DNA of 64,000 nt from Afipia sp. (GCA_017308595.1 JAFKER010000012.1:62001-126000); one strand, 5' to 3'; positions 16,608-26,390 are shown, counted from the stretch's first letter. The notes: a model not told the origin generated them from the sequence alone. Made by a program: numbers and translations.

Positions 16608-17903
16608 TTATACTGCGGGCGAAGCAATGCTCAAGCTCGCGATGGCTTTCTGAAGATCACGTTTGTATTGCAGGAAATCGACAAAAATACCGTGTTCGCC
16701 GCGACCCTTTGTTACAGGCCGCGCATGGAACGCAGCAATCTTGTCGCGGAAATTGGCTGTCACATCCGCGCTTTCCTTTTGCGCCTTGATATAAGCGGCA
16801 ATCAGATCGGTCTGCAGCGCGCGTCCCGGCCAGCCAACGCCCGCACCTTCCAGCAGCCCCGCGACATAAAGCCCGTTGGGACGTGACGGAAAAATGTTGA
16901 GATAAAGACGCGGCGCGCCTTTCTCGGGCTGCCAATTCACCTCGCTCAGGTCTTCCAGAAACGGGAATGTGATCTCGTAGCCTGTCGCCAGCAGCACCAG
17001 ATCGACCTGATCTTCCCTGCCGTCGGCGAAGACAACCGTATCGCCGCGAAATTCCTTGATCGGCTTGCGCAGCGCGACGTCGCCCTGCCCCAGATGCTGC
17101 AGCACCAGAGAATTGACGATCGGCGTCCTGTCATAGAGCCGATGCTCGGGCTTCGGCAATCCGAACCGCTCGGGCGGCCCGACCAGAAAGCGCAAAATCG
17201 GCTCATGCAGCATCGAGCGCAGACGCTTCGGAATATTGAAGCGCTTCGGCTTGTGATTGCCTTCGTCCGCAGGCTTGCCCGCTAGAAATTTCGGCACAAA
17301 ATGATTGCCGCCGCGCACACTCCAAAGCACCTGCCTGGCGCGATGAATGGCATCGACCACGATATCGCAGCCGGTATTACCCATACCGACCACCAGCACG
17401 CGCTTGTCTTCGAAAATATCGGCGGTCTTGTAGTCTTTTGCGTGCATCAGCCTGCCACTGAACTCACCCGGAATCTTCGGCATGAGCGGATCGCTGAGAT
17501 GGCCATTGGCGAAGATCACGCTTTCGTAGTCTTCGGTCGTGCCGTCACTCAGCGTCGCACGCCAGCTTCCGTCACGCTGTTCAAGCTTGCTGACTTCTGT
17601 ATTGAAGCGGATCAGCGGATACAGATCGAACTGCTTCGCGAAGGACTTGAAATACTCCGACACCCGTTCGTGGCTCGGATAGGCCGGCCAGTCTTCCGGC
17701 ATCGGGAAGTCCGCGTAAGCCGTGGTGCGTTTCGAGGAAATCAGGTGCGTCGAGGCGTAGACGGCGCTCGGCGCCGCGCCATAAAGCCACTGGCCGCCGA
17801 CGTCGGCATTTTTCTCAACACACTTCACCGGCAGATCGGCCTGTTTGAGGCTTTTGACGGCCGCAAGACCCGCAGGCCCCGCACCAATGACGAGCGTCGT
17901 CAT
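16608..17903 (-). CDS. Flavin-containing monooxygenase
   Basis: This 431-residue class B flavoprotein monooxygenase binds FAD through VIGAGPAGLAAVKSL at the N-terminus and NADPH through VVGMGNTGCDI near the middle. FSGRLMHAKDY between them fits the FMO fingerprint FxGxxxHxxxY and not the HxxxWP of type-I Baeyer-Villiger enzymes, though some FMOs also make lactones. It oxygenates N-, S- or carbonyl groups in small substrates. Its ATG overlaps the epimerase stop by four bases, so translation is coupled. Confidence 0.88.
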   Translation of the reverse strand: MTTLVIGAGPAGLAAVKSLKQADLPVKCVEKNADVGGQWLYGAAPSAVYASTHLISSKRTTAYADFPMPEDWPAYPSHERVSEYFKSFAKQFDLYPLIRFNTEVSKLEQRDGSWRATLSDGTTEDYESVIFANGHLSDPLMPKIPGEFSGRLMHAKDYKTADIFEDKRVLVVGMGNTGCDIVVDAIHRARQVLWSVRGGNHFVPKFLAGKPADEGNHKPKRFNIPKRLRSMLHEPILRFLVGPPERFGLPKPEHRLYDRTPIVNSLVLQHLGQGDVALRKPIKEFRGDTVVFADGREDQVDLVLLATGYEITFPFLEDLSEVNWQPEKGAPRLYLNIFPSRPNGLYVAGLLEGAGVGWPGRALQTDLIAAYIKAQKESADVTANFRDKIAAFHARPVTKGRGEHGIFVDFLQYKRDLQKAIASLSIASPAV

Positions 17904-18886
17904 TTTCTCAGCTCCGCCCGTCCATCGCGATAACGCTCGAACACCTTGCGCGCATCGTAGCGCGGCGTGAATCCAAACTCGGCTTTCAGTTTCTCGTTAG
18001 CGAGCACTGGCCGGTACTGGATGAACTTGGCGTGGCCCGGCCCAAGCTGCGTGAGCCGCAACAGATGCAGCAACCATAGCGCGGACTTCAGAAGCCATGG
18101 CGGAATGGAAATATAAGGCCGGTGATTGAGCTCGGCGATTTCCCGCAAGCTCAACGTGCCGTCGCCGGCGAGATTATATGTTCCGGCTTTCGGCTGCCGC
18201 ACCGCCTGCACCAGCGCATCCACCACATCGCTGTCGGCAATCAGAGAGAACGGCGTGGCCGTACCGCTGACGCCCATCACGATCGGCCGCTCAAAGATTG
18301 CGGTGATCTGATTGTTGGTGGTCGGTCCCAGCACCGTACAGGGACGGAACACGGTCTGCTGCAGATCGGGGTAAAGCTCTTTCCATTCGATCAGCATTTC
18401 CTCGACCTCGCGCTTGTTACGCGCATAAGGAAAGTCCGCATTGCCGCGCAGCGGGTCGGTTTCGTGCAGCGGCACCGGATTGTCGGCATGGTAGCCATAG
18501 GCGGAGCCGCTGGACGTTACGATGAGATGTTCGACACCGGCATCGAGTGCGCCTTGCAGCACGTTCTTGGTGCCGAGCACGTCGATTTCCCAGTCGCGTT
18601 GCGGATCGCCGCCCACCGCGACGACGGATGCCAGATGCACAATGGTCTGCGGACGACGGACCTGAAACATGTCCCGGAGCGCCGGATCACGCACGTCGCC
18701 GGTCAGATAGGTGACATTGGACAAGCGTTCGTCGGCGGGGACTTCGCGCATATCGAGCGCAACGATCTCCGAGTTCTTGTTGAGACGCGCAAGCTCCGCA
18801 ATCAGCGACTTGCCGATGAACCCCGCCGCGCCGGTCACCAGCACGCCGCCGTTCATGGCATAGGGTCCTGCATGGGCATCGCTCAT
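17900..18886 (-). CDS. NAD-dependent epimerase/dehydratase (extended SDR)
   Basis: This 328-residue protein belongs to the extended SDR family, with the coenzyme motif TGAAGFIG near the N-terminus and the catalytic YARNK (YxxxK). Families of this type include sugar epimerases and 3-beta-hydroxysteroid dehydrogenase-like enzymes. The start MSDAHAG at about 18886 forms an ATGA overlap with the end of the transporter gene. A GTG at 18985 would add 33 residues inside that gene and is less likely. It is the second gene of the BASS operon. Confidence 0.85.
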   Translation of the reverse strand: MSDAHAGPYAMNGGVLVTGAAGFIGKSLIAELARLNKNSEIVALDMREVPADERLSNVTYLTGDVRDPALRDMFQVRRPQTIVHLASVVAVGGDPQRDWEIDVLGTKNVLQGALDAGVEHLIVTSSGSAYGYHADNPVPLHETDPLRGNADFPYARNKREVEEMLIEWKELYPDLQQTVFRPCTVLGPTTNNQITAIFERPIVMGVSGTATPFSLIADSDVVDALVQAVRQPKAGTYNLAGDGTLSLREIAELNHRPYISIPPWLLKSALWLLHLLRLTQLGPGHAKFIQYRPVLANEKLKAEFGFTPRYDARKVFERYRDGRAELRK

Positions 18887-19821
18887 GTTGCGTGATCCGT
18901 TTGTGGGGTACCCTGCGGATGCGGATCGCGCCGCTTCCACCACGCGGCAAGCGCCCATCCGGAAATCAGGTGCCAGACGCCCCACCCGGCGGCGACCAGC
19001 GCCGCGCCGCCAATGCCGTCGAACTGGTTGAGGATCAGCGCAAGACCCAATCCTGAATTGTGCATACTGACTTCGATGGTCATCGCGCGCGTATCGTAAT
19101 CACTCAGACGCAGCAGCTTTGCGGTGCCCCAGCCAAGCGCGATGGCAATGGCGTTGTGCAAAATGACAAACGGCAGGATCGATACGACAAAAGTGGTGAG
19201 ATAGCGCGCATTGGTGAAGATTGCGCCGCCGATGAACACCACCAGAAACAGAAACGACAGGATCTGCAGAGGCCGGCGCAGCATGTGCCCGAGGCGCGGC
19301 CAGTAGTGCACGGTCGCAAGGCCAAGCGCCATCGGAATGCCGAGAATGAGCATGGTCGAGCCGAGGAACGACAGCGGCTCGATGCTCACCTGCCGCAGCA
19401 ACGCGTTGGTGTCGGGATTGAGTCCCGCCCAGAAGATAATGTTGAGCGGCGTTGTCACAATCGCAAGCAGGCTGGACACGCCGGTCATGCTGATCGAAAG
19501 CGCGGTATTGCCGCGCGCCATATGGGTAATCAAGTTGGAAATGTTTCCACCCGGACAAGCCGCGACAACCATCATGCCAAGCGCGATGCTGGGCTGTGGC
19601 TTGAGAAGCATCGTGATTGCCCATGTGACAGCAGGCAACACGGCAAGCTGCGCAAGCAGCCCGGCAAGCGGCGCGACGGGTCTGCGGAAAACTTCGATGA
19701 AGTCCTCGATGCGCAGGTCGAGCGCCACACCATAGATAATCAGCGCCAGCACGGCGCCGAGCACGAGTTGCCCCGTCGGATTGATATTCAGCAGAATGTC
19801 GTCGATCGGTGCGCCCGTCAT
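18883..19821 (-). CDS. Bile acid:sodium symporter (BASS) family transporter
   Basis: This 312-residue inner-membrane protein has eight to ten hydrophobic helices and the two BASS fingerprints CPGGNISNL and EVSMHNSGLGLAL. These line the crossing region that binds sodium and substrate. Family members import bile acids or other organic anions, such as pantoate and some 2-oxoacids. It is the first gene of a coupled set with epimerase, flavin monooxygenase and dienelactone hydrolase, which suggests it imports the compound those enzymes process (inference). Confidence 0.9.
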   Translation of the reverse strand: MTGAPIDDILLNINPTGQLVLGAVLALIIYGVALDLRIEDFIEVFRRPVAPLAGLLAQLAVLPAVTWAITMLLKPQPSIALGMMVVAACPGGNISNLITHMARGNTALSISMTGVSSLLAIVTTPLNIIFWAGLNPDTNALLRQVSIEPLSFLGSTMLILGIPMALGLATVHYWPRLGHMLRRPLQILSFLFLVVFIGGAIFTNARYLTTFVVSILPFVILHNAIAIALGWGTAKLLRLSDYDTRAMTIEVSMHNSGLGLALILNQFDGIGGAALVAAGWGVWHLISGWALAAWWKRRDPHPQGTPQTDHAT

Positions 19822-19965
19822 GTGTTCCTCAACCCCTCATCAAGAGGTTAGTTGAGCGGCCGACGGGACGCTAGTGGAGGGCTTCCGGCGCCGCGAGCCG
19901 CAGGACACGGCCATCAATGGGACCGCTGCTCCCCCGTTATGCGGCGTCGAAGCTTCCGCACAGCA

Positions 19966-19990
19966 AAAAGGCCCCTAAGCGGGGCCTTTC
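19966..19990 (-). terminator. Rho-independent terminator of fbcFH
   Basis: On the minus strand AGGCCCC, a GCTTA loop and GGGGCCT are followed by a T-run. It lies 24 bp after the fbcH stop codon. Confidence 0.88.
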
Positions 19991-20013
19991 GCTATCTGGA
20001 TCTCAGGAAGCGG

Positions 20014-22080
20014 TTAGTGAGCGTCGGCCCAAACCTTCTTCTTGGTGAAATACAACAGGCCCGAGAACACGAGCAGGAACAGCATAACCTGCAGACCAGT
20101 GCGCTTGCGGGCTTCGAGATGCGGCTCTGCAGCCCACATCAGGAACGCCGAGACATCCTTGGCGTATTGCTGCACGGTCGCCGGCGAGCCATCGTCGAAG
20201 GTCACCTGACCATCGCTGATCGGCTTCGGCATCTTGATCGCATGGCCGGGGAAGAACTTGTTGTAGTACGAACCTTCCGGCAGGTCGAAGCCAGCGGGAG
20301 CCTTGTCTTCGTAGCCCTGAAGAAGCGCATCGATATAGTTCGGGCCCTTCTCCTGGAACTGGGTGAAGGCATCGAAGATGAACTGCGGGAAGCCACGTTC
20401 ATAGCCACGGGCCTTGGCGATCAGCGACAGGTCCGGCGGGAAAGCACCGCCATTGGATGCACGAGCGGCCTGCTCGTTCGGATATGGCGACGGGAAATAG
20501 TCCGCCGGGCGGCCATTGCGCTCGAACATCTCGCCCTTGTCGTCCGGACCGTCCTTGACCTTGTACTCCGCGGCAAACGCCGCAGCCTGCGCGGGCGAAT
20601 AGCCCGGTCCGCCGGGATCCGCGAGGTTGCGGAAGGCCACGAACGACAGGCCGTGACAAGCCGAACAGACTTCCTTGTAAACCTTGAGGCCGCGCTGGAG
20701 CTGGCCCTGGTCGAACTTGCCAAGAGGTCCGGCGAAGGACCACTTCAGCGACGGCGGCGTCGGAGCGTGGCCGTCGGCAGCCTTGGCGTTGTTCATGCCG
20801 CCCATCAGCAGCATGCCACCGGCAACGAGCGCGATCACGGCCGAAACCGGGGTCTTGCCCGTCTTGCGCAGCACGTCTTCGGCGATCGAATTCGGCAGCG
20901 GACGCGCCTTTTCAATACGGCTGAGGATCGGCAGCACAATCAGGAAGTAGGCGAAGTAGGCAAACGTCAGGACGCGGCCAGCGACGACATAGATGCCTTC
21001 TGCAGGCTTTGCGCCCAGCCAGCCGAGGCCGAGGCAGATCGCCACGAAGATCCAGAAGAACTGCTTGGCCAGCGGACGGTACTTCGAGGAGCGGGTCTTC
21101 GCGCTGTCGAGCCACGGCAGGAAGGCCAGCACGATGATCGCCGAGAACATCGCGATGACGCCAGCGAGTTTGTTCGGGATCGAACGCAGGATCGCGTAGA
21201 ACGGCAGGTAATACCATTCAGGCACGATATGCGCCGGCGTGACGGCCGGGTTGGCCGGAATGTAGTTGTCCGGATCGCCGAGATAGTTCGGAATGTAGAA
21301 CAGGAACCACGAGAAGAAGAGCAGGAAGACGGTCATGCCAAACGCATCCTTGACGGTTGCGTAAGGCGTGAAAGGCACCACGTCCTTTTCGGTCTTCGGC
21401 TCGACGCCCGCCGGATTGTTCTGCCCGGCGACATGCAGTGCCCAGATGTGCAGCACGACAACGCCGGCAATCACGAAGGGCAGCAGGTAATGCAGCGAGA
21501 AGAAGCGGTTCAGCGTCGGGTTGCCGACCGAGTAGCCGCCCCACAGCAGGGTCACAATGCTCTCGCCGAAGTACGGGATGGCGGAGAACAGGTTGGTGAT
21601 GACGGTGGCGCCCCAGAAGCTCATCTGGCCCCACGGCAGCACGTAGCCCATGAAGCCCGTGGCCATCATCAGAAGATAGATAATGACGCCGAGAATCCAG
21701 AGAACCTCGCGCGGCTCCTTGTATGACCCGTAGTAAAGACCGCGGAACATGTGGATGTAGACGGCGATGAAGAACATCGATGCGCCGTTGGAGTGCAGGT
21801 AGCGCAGCAGCCATCCGTAGTTGACGTCGCGCACGATCAGTTCGACCGACTTGAACGCGAAATCGACATGCGGGGTGTAGTGCATCGCCAGGATGATGCC
21901 GGTGATGATCTGCACACTGAGCATCATCGAAAGGATCGCGCCGAACGTCCACCAGTAGTTGAGGTTACGCGGGGTCGGGTAAGCGACGAAGGACGAGTGG
22001 ATCAGCCCCCCGATCGGGAGACGCCGTTCAACCCATTTCAAGACTGGGTTTTGCGGGTTGTAGTTCGATGGTCCGCTCAT
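20014..22080 (-). CDS. fbcH: Fused cytochrome b/cytochrome c1 preprotein of the bc1 complex
   Basis: This 688-residue fusion is cleaved in Bradyrhizobium into cytochrome b and cytochrome c1. The first ~400 residues are cytochrome b with its transmembrane helices, haem-ligand histidines ([18 protein letters not shown] region) and the Q-site motif PEWY. An internal export signal near residues 415-445 (ending NAKAADG) leads into cytochrome c1 with the haem motif CSACHG, an axial Met region near HAIKMPKP and a C-terminal anchor helix. It oxidises ubiquinol and reduces cytochrome c. The Rieske gene lies just upstream, 50 bp away. Confidence 0.96.
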   Translation of the reverse strand: MSGPSNYNPQNPVLKWVERRLPIGGLIHSSFVAYPTPRNLNYWWTFGAILSMMLSVQIITGIILAMHYTPHVDFAFKSVELIVRDVNYGWLLRYLHSNGASMFFIAVYIHMFRGLYYGSYKEPREVLWILGVIIYLLMMATGFMGYVLPWGQMSFWGATVITNLFSAIPYFGESIVTLLWGGYSVGNPTLNRFFSLHYLLPFVIAGVVVLHIWALHVAGQNNPAGVEPKTEKDVVPFTPYATVKDAFGMTVFLLFFSWFLFYIPNYLGDPDNYIPANPAVTPAHIVPEWYYLPFYAILRSIPNKLAGVIAMFSAIIVLAFLPWLDSAKTRSSKYRPLAKQFFWIFVAICLGLGWLGAKPAEGIYVVAGRVLTFAYFAYFLIVLPILSRIEKARPLPNSIAEDVLRKTGKTPVSAVIALVAGGMLLMGGMNNAKAADGHAPTPPSLKWSFAGPLGKFDQGQLQRGLKVYKEVCSACHGLSFVAFRNLADPGGPGYSPAQAAAFAAEYKVKDGPDDKGEMFERNGRPADYFPSPYPNEQAARASNGGAFPPDLSLIAKARGYERGFPQFIFDAFTQFQEKGPNYIDALLQGYEDKAPAGFDLPEGSYYNKFFPGHAIKMPKPISDGQVTFDDGSPATVQQYAKDVSAFLMWAAEPHLEARKRTGLQVMLFLLVFSGLLYFTKKKVWADAH

Positions 22081-22130
22081 GATGCGATCCTGACAAAGAA
22101 GAAGCGAGGCGATCGGGTCAGATTAGGAAA

Positions 22131-22658
22131 TCAGCCGATTTTGATTTTGGTGTCGGAAACGAAGGAATACGGCGGCACCGGCAGGTTGGACGGCGCGGGC
22201 CCCTGACGGATGCGGCCCGACGTGTCGTACTGCGAGCCGTGGCACGGGCAGAAGAAGCCATCGTAGGTGCCTTCATGGGCAATCGGGATACAGCCAAGAT
22301 GCGTGCAGATGCCGATCACGACCAGCCACTGGTCATGGCCTTCCTTGACGCGCGACTGGTCGGTCTGCGGGTCGGGCAGGCTCGCCACGTTGACCGAGCG
22401 CGCCTCGTCGATCTGCTTCTTGGTGCGGTTCATGATGTAGATCGGCTTGCCGCGCCAGAACACCTTGATGTCCTGTCCGGTGGCGATCGGCGAAAGATCG
22501 ACTTCAATCGGGGCGCCCGCAGCGATGGTCGAGGCGTCCGGATTCATCTGGGAGATCAGCGGCCAGGCTACGGCGGCGGCGCCAACGGCGGCCACGGATC
22601 CCGTCGCTACATAAAGAAAATCACGGCGTGTCGCAGCGGCCGATGAGGAAGACGTCAC
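22131..22658 (-). CDS. petA: Ubiquinol-cytochrome c reductase Rieske iron-sulfur subunit
   Basis: This 175-residue subunit is inserted through the Tat system ([11 protein letters not shown]) with one membrane helix. It ligates a [2Fe-2S] cluster with CTHLGC and CPCHGS. I choose a GTG start at 22658 because it gives [14 protein letters not shown], matching known homologues (fbcF of Bradyrhizobium) in length; an ATG at 22778 would add 40 residues of unlikely sequence. The gene is co-transcribed with fbcH. A perfect 31-bp palindrome lies upstream. Confidence 0.95.
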   Translation of the reverse strand: MTSSSSAAATRRDFLYVATGSVAAVGAAAVAWPLISQMNPDASTIAAGAPIEVDLSPIATGQDIKVFWRGKPIYIMNRTKKQIDEARSVNVASLPDPQTDQSRVKEGHDQWLVVIGICTHLGCIPIAHEGTYDGFFCPCHGSQYDTSGRIRQGPAPSNLPVPPYSFVSDTKIKIG

Positions 22659-22850
22659 GATTGCAAACCCTTTCCGAACTGCAACCGGCGGACCCCTCCC
22701 GAACGACGCAGCAGGCGCGCCAGGAGAGAAGCCGGTGCCCGCGGCCCCCCGCGGTGGCAGAATGACCACTTGTCCCACTCAACCGGGCAGAACATACGAT
22801 CTAGAATCGATCTATTGGCACCCTTGCCGGGAGAGCGCAAGCCCGCTATC

Positions 22851-22881
22851 GGCACATTTAGTGCGACGCACTAAATGTGCC
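22851..22881. promoter_or_regulatory. 31-bp perfect palindrome between fbcF and trmL
   Basis: Bases 22851-22865 (GGCACATTTAGTGCG) are exactly complementary to 22867-22881, with one central A. The half-site TTAGTGCG is symmetric. It lies in the divergent intergenic region, about 190 bp from the Rieske start and 54 bp before trmL. An operator for a dimeric regulator is the simplest reading, but a hairpin in trmL's leader RNA is equally possible. Confidence 0.6.
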
Positions 22882-22934
22882 CGCCGCTGTGATTTTTCCT
22901 CAACTTTTCCACCAGGGCCGAAGGCCGCTGTCCG

Positions 22935-23393
22935 ATGCGAGTCGTCCTTTTTCAACCCGACATCCCGCAAAACACCGGGACGATTCTGCGCCTCTGCGCC
23001 TGCCTCGCCGTGGAGGCCCATATCATCGAGCCGGCCGGATTTCCGGTGTCCGACCGCCATTTCCGCCGCTCCGGAATGGACTACCTCGACCAGGTCACCA
23101 TTGTCCGGCACGTCTCCTGGACTGCCTTCGAGACTTGGCGTGCCGAAACCGGCGGACGGCTGGTTCTTTTTTCGACAAAGGCGGCAACGCCGTATCTCGA
23201 TCATATCTACAGGGGCGACGACCTGCTGCTGTTCGGCAGGGAATCCGCCGGCGTACCGGATGACGTGGTAAACGCCGCCGACCAGCGGCTACTGATCCCG
23301 ATCGCAGCCGGAATGAGGTCCCTGAACGTCGCCATGACGGTCGCCATGGCTCTCGGTGAAGCACTGAGACAAACAAGAGGAACGGCGCGTTGA
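22935..23393 (+). CDS. trmL: tRNA (cytidine(34)-2'-O)-methyltransferase TrmL
   Basis: This 152-residue SPOUT-class methyltransferase 2'-O-methylates the wobble base of certain tRNA-Leu species. It has the trefoil-knot motifs VLFQPDIPQNTG, LLLFGRESAGVPDD and IPIAAGMRSLNVAMTVA. The stop TGA overlaps the TTG start of queE by three bases, so the two genes are translationally coupled. Confidence 0.92.
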   Translation: MRVVLFQPDIPQNTGTILRLCACLAVEAHIIEPAGFPVSDRHFRRSGMDYLDQVTIVRHVSWTAFETWRAETGGRLVLFSTKAATPYLDHIYRGDDLLLFGRESAGVPDDVVNAADQRLLIPIAAGMRSLNVAMTVAMALGEALRQTRGTAR

Positions 23394-24022
23394 GCTACGC
23401 GGTCAAGGAAATTTTCCTTACATTGCAAGGCGAAGGCGCTCACGCCGGACGCGCCGCGGTGTTCTGCCGGTTCGCCGGCTGCAACCTGTGGACCGGCCGC
23501 GAGCAGGATCGTCTTGAGGCAGTGTGCAAGTTCTGCGACACGGATTTCGTCGGGATGGACGGCACGCTGGGCGGCCGCTACGCGAACGCCGAAGAGCTTG
23601 CCTCGGCCATTGCCGCTCAATGGGAAGGGCCACCGGAACACTGCTACACCGTTCTGACCGGGGGTGAGCCGCTGCTACAGGTCGACCCTGCCCTCGTCGA
23701 CGCCCTGCATGCGCGCGGCTTTACCATCGCTGTCGAAACCAACGGCACCATTGCCGCGCCGCCGGGGCTCGACTGGATTTGCGTCAGCCCGAAGGCCGGA
23801 TCTGAACTGGTGCTCCGCAAGGGGCACGAACTGAAACTGGTTTATCCGCAGCCCGAAAACACTCCCGAGGATTTCGCAGGACTGGAATTCGAGCGGTTCT
23901 CGTTGCAGCCGATGGATGGACCTGACATAGCGCAAAGCATTCAGGCGGCGATCGCGTATTGCTTGGCGCATCCGCAGTGGCGTCTCAGCGTTCAAACGCA
24001 CAAGACGCTCGGAATTAGATAA
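23390..24022 (+). CDS. queE: 7-carboxy-7-deazaguanine synthase QueE
   Basis: This 210-residue radical-SAM enzyme of queuosine biosynthesis rearranges 6-carboxytetrahydropterin to 7-carboxy-7-deazaguanine. The cluster cysteines have a C-X14-C-X2-C spacing (CNLWTG ... VCKFCDTDF), the long spacer seen in Burkholderia-type QueE, instead of the common CX3CX2C. TVLTGGEPLLQ and the substrate-binding motifs are present. The start is TTG, overlapping the trmL stop. It is followed by queD. Confidence 0.92.
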   Translation: MSYAVKEIFLTLQGEGAHAGRAAVFCRFAGCNLWTGREQDRLEAVCKFCDTDFVGMDGTLGGRYANAEELASAIAAQWEGPPEHCYTVLTGGEPLLQVDPALVDALHARGFTIAVETNGTIAAPPGLDWICVSPKAGSELVLRKGHELKLVYPQPENTPEDFAGLEFERFSLQPMDGPDIAQSIQAAIAYCLAHPQWRLSVQTHKTLGIR

Positions 24023-24053
24023 GGCTGGAATCAGCCAAGACCGGACAAAATTG

Positions 24054-24419
24054 ATGTGGGAATTGACGAAATCCTTCCGTTTCGAGGCGGCGCATTCGCT
24101 GCCGGGCACGACGCTGGGTGAAGCCAGCGATGAAGTGCACGGCCACTCCTTCCGCGCCGAAATCACCATCCGCGGGACGCCTGATCCTGTGACTGGAATG
24201 GTGATGGACCTTGGCCTTCTCGAACAGCGGATGGCCGAGGTGCAGAAGATGCTCGACCACAAATGGCTCAACAAGATTGAGGCGCTGGGCGCCCCGACGC
24301 TGGAAAACCTGACGCGATTCATCTGGGACCGGGTTCAGCACACCGGACGTGTGGTCCGCGTCAGCGTTCACCGCGACAGTTGCGGCGAAAGCTGCGCCTA
24401 TTTCGGCCCTCAAGACTGA
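24054..24419 (+). CDS. queD: 6-carboxytetrahydropterin synthase QueD
   Basis: This 121-residue T-fold enzyme converts dihydroneopterin triphosphate to 6-carboxytetrahydropterin for the queuosine pathway. Zinc-ligand histidines are visible in AAHSL and EVHGHSF, and a later catalytic region reads [11 protein letters not shown]. The start is ATG 24054; the TTG three bases earlier is unlikely. It lies 31 bp after queE and just before hemF. A queC gene is not in the window. Confidence 0.93.
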   Translation: MWELTKSFRFEAAHSLPGTTLGEASDEVHGHSFRAEITIRGTPDPVTGMVMDLGLLEQRMAEVQKMLDHKWLNKIEALGAPTLENLTRFIWDRVQHTGRVVRVSVHRDSCGESCAYFGPQD

Positions 24420-24432
24420 CGGGAGAAACCAG

Positions 24433-25326
24433 TTGGAAAAGCCCCTCACCGCGCTCGAACAGCGCAAGCAACAAGCTCGCATATGGTTCGAACACCTGCG
24501 GGACGACATTTGCCTCGCGCTGGAAAAACTTGAAGCCGATGCGCCCTCGGAGCTTTACCCCGGCGAAGCAGGCCGTTTCGTTCGCACGCCATGGGATCGC
24601 ACCGATCATTCGGGCAAACCCGGCGGCGGCGGCGTGATGTCGGTGCTGCGTGGGCGCTTGTTCGAAAAAGCAGGCGTGCACTGCTCGACCGTCCATGGCG
24701 AATTTGCGCCTGAATTTCGTGCCCAGATTCCGGGTGCTGCGGACGATCCGCGCTTCTGGGCCTCGGGCATTTCGCTGATTATCCATCCGCGCAATCCGAA
24801 CGTGCCGGCCGTCCACATGAACACCCGATTTGTGGTCACCACCAAGGCATGGTTCGGCGGCGGCGCGGACCTCACCCCGGTGCTGGACCGGCGGCGGACC
24901 CAGGACGACCCTGATACGGTCGCCTTCCATGCCGCTATGAAAGGAGCTTGCGACGCCCACACGGCCGTCGCGCCCTATGACAAGTTCAAAAACTGGTGTG
25001 ACGAGTACTTTTACCTGCCCCACCGCAAGGAGCCGCGCGGCATCGGCGGTATTTTCTATGATTGGCTCGATTCGGGGGACTGGGACGCCGACCTTGCCTT
25101 CACCCGGGATGTCGGCCTGTCCTTTGCCCGGATTTACCCCGAGCTGGTTCGGCGCAATTTCAAGGATGCCTGGACCGACAAGGACCGTCAGGAGCAGCTC
25201 GTGCGCCGGGGCCGATATGTCGAGTTCAACCTGCTTTACGACCGTGGGACGATTTTCGGCCTGAAAACAGGGGGTAATGTCGACTCCATCCTCTCGTCGA
25301 TGCCGCCTGAGGTGAAGTGGCCCTAG
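24433..25326 (+). CDS. hemF: Oxygen-dependent coproporphyrinogen III oxidase
   Basis: This 297-residue enzyme decarboxylates coproporphyrinogen III in haem synthesis, using O2. The protein has the HemF blocks [24 protein letters not shown] and GGADLTP, and GGIFYDW. A TTG start at 24433 with GGGAGA upstream is most likely; an ATG at 24349 lies inside queD and would add 28 residues. A terminator-like hairpin follows. Confidence 0.92.
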   Translation: MEKPLTALEQRKQQARIWFEHLRDDICLALEKLEADAPSELYPGEAGRFVRTPWDRTDHSGKPGGGGVMSVLRGRLFEKAGVHCSTVHGEFAPEFRAQIPGAADDPRFWASGISLIIHPRNPNVPAVHMNTRFVVTTKAWFGGGADLTPVLDRRRTQDDPDTVAFHAAMKGACDAHTAVAPYDKFKNWCDEYFYLPHRKEPRGIGGIFYDWLDSGDWDADLAFTRDVGLSFARIYPELVRRNFKDAWTDKDRQEQLVRRGRYVEFNLLYDRGTIFGLKTGGNVDSILSSMPPEVKWP

Positions 25327-25349
25327 CCGTCTCGACCACGATCAAGAGC

Positions 25350-25388
25350 CTCCAAAACGCCCAATAACAGGGCATTTTGGAGCGTTTT
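25350..25388 (+). terminator. Terminator after hemF
   Basis: CTCCAAAACGCCC (25350-25362) pairs with GGGCATTTTGGAG (25370-25382) with a single G-T mismatch, followed by CGTTTTTG. Confidence 0.75.
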
Positions 25389-25542
25389 TGACGTGTCACC
25401 GAGATAGCACACTTGCCAAAGAACGACGTTCGAAATCCCCAAAGCCCCTAGAACGCATTGAGCCGGTAACCACTCGCCGGTATTGCTAGGATCATAGGTG
25501 TGGCGGAATCGTGCCGCCACCAACGGTTCTTAAGGGGCTCCG

Positions 25543-26337
25543 ATGCGCAAGATTGCTGTTCTCCTTCTCGCTGCCGCAGGCGTTAGCCTGGCTGGCGCGG
25601 CTTCTGCAGCCGATCTCGGTGCTGCACCGATTTATCGCAAGGCAGCTCCGGTGCAGGTCTTCTCCTGGACCGGCGGTTACATCGGCGGCTACGTTGGCGG
25701 TGCGTTCGGTGCCAACGACGCGACGACCACCGTTCCGGTCAACGCGGCTGGCGTAGCCCAATTCGGAGGCCCTGCGGCCTCCTATAAATACAATTCAAGC
25801 GTGATCGGCGGCTACACCAGCGGTTACAACTGGCAGTTCGCCCCGAACTGGGTGATCGGTTACGAAGGTGAAACCGGCTATATCGGCACCAAGGGTTCGG
25901 CATCGTATGCTGGCCGTGCGACTTCGATCGCAACGACCCGCGCCGAAGGCCTCTACAGCGTCTGGGCTGCCCGCTTCGGCTACGCCTTCGATCGCTCGCT
26001 GGTCTACGTTAAGGGCGGCGCCGCGCTGGTTAACTTCGAAACCGGCGCATCCGATGGCAGCGCTGCTGGCGTCCATCTCGACACCATGCACAACAAGTAT
26101 CGCCTCGGCTACGCGATCGGTGGCGGCTGGGAATATGCCTTCGACAACAAGTGGAGCGTGAAGGCCGAATACCTCTATCTCGGCTTCGACAACAACATCA
26201 CCACCACCGGCAACCTCGCCGGTAACGCTGGCACCCAAGTCTGGACCACGACCTCGCTGCCGGGGATCCACACCGCCAAGGTCGGCCTGAACTACAAGTT
26301 CGACGCCCTCAGCTACTTCCTCGGCGCGATGCGCTAA
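25543..26337 (+). CDS. Outer-membrane beta-barrel protein (Omp31/Omp25-like)
   Basis: This 264-residue protein has a classic signal peptide ending ASAADLG. Repeated YxFxxxxxVKGEY-type strands follow, such as GYIGGYVGGAFG, VYVKGGAALVNFE and WEYAFDNKWSVKAEYLYLGF, giving an eight-stranded barrel. It ends in a barrel-type C-terminus. Such surface proteins are abundant in Rhizobiales; specificity is unknown. The start follows AAGGGG, and a strong terminator follows. Confidence 0.88.
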   Translation: MRKIAVLLLAAAGVSLAGAASAADLGAAPIYRKAAPVQVFSWTGGYIGGYVGGAFGANDATTTVPVNAAGVAQFGGPAASYKYNSSVIGGYTSGYNWQFAPNWVIGYEGETGYIGTKGSASYAGRATSIATTRAEGLYSVWAARFGYAFDRSLVYVKGGAALVNFETGASDGSAAGVHLDTMHNKYRLGYAIGGGWEYAFDNKWSVKAEYLYLGFDNNITTTGNLAGNAGTQVWTTTSLPGIHTAKVGLNYKFDALSYFLGAMR

Positions 26338-26360
26338 AAACTGAAACAGCACTGAACTTC

Positions 26361-26390
26361 AAAAGCCCCGGACATGGTCCGGGGCTTTTT
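26361..26390 (+). terminator. Terminator after the outer-membrane protein gene
   Basis: AAAAGCCCCGGAC and GTCCGGGGCTTTT form a 13-bp stem with an ATG loop, then T-run. It could act in both directions. Confidence 0.88.

Noticed and set aside
19852-21726. 624-codon open frame opposite fbcH
   Set aside because: Arg/His/Glu-rich low-information sequence; it overlaps a well-supported fbcH gene.
22779-22934. Extra Rieske N-terminus upstream of 22658
   Set aside because: The 40 added residues are Pro/Gly-rich and do not resemble the family; the GTG start matches homologues in length.
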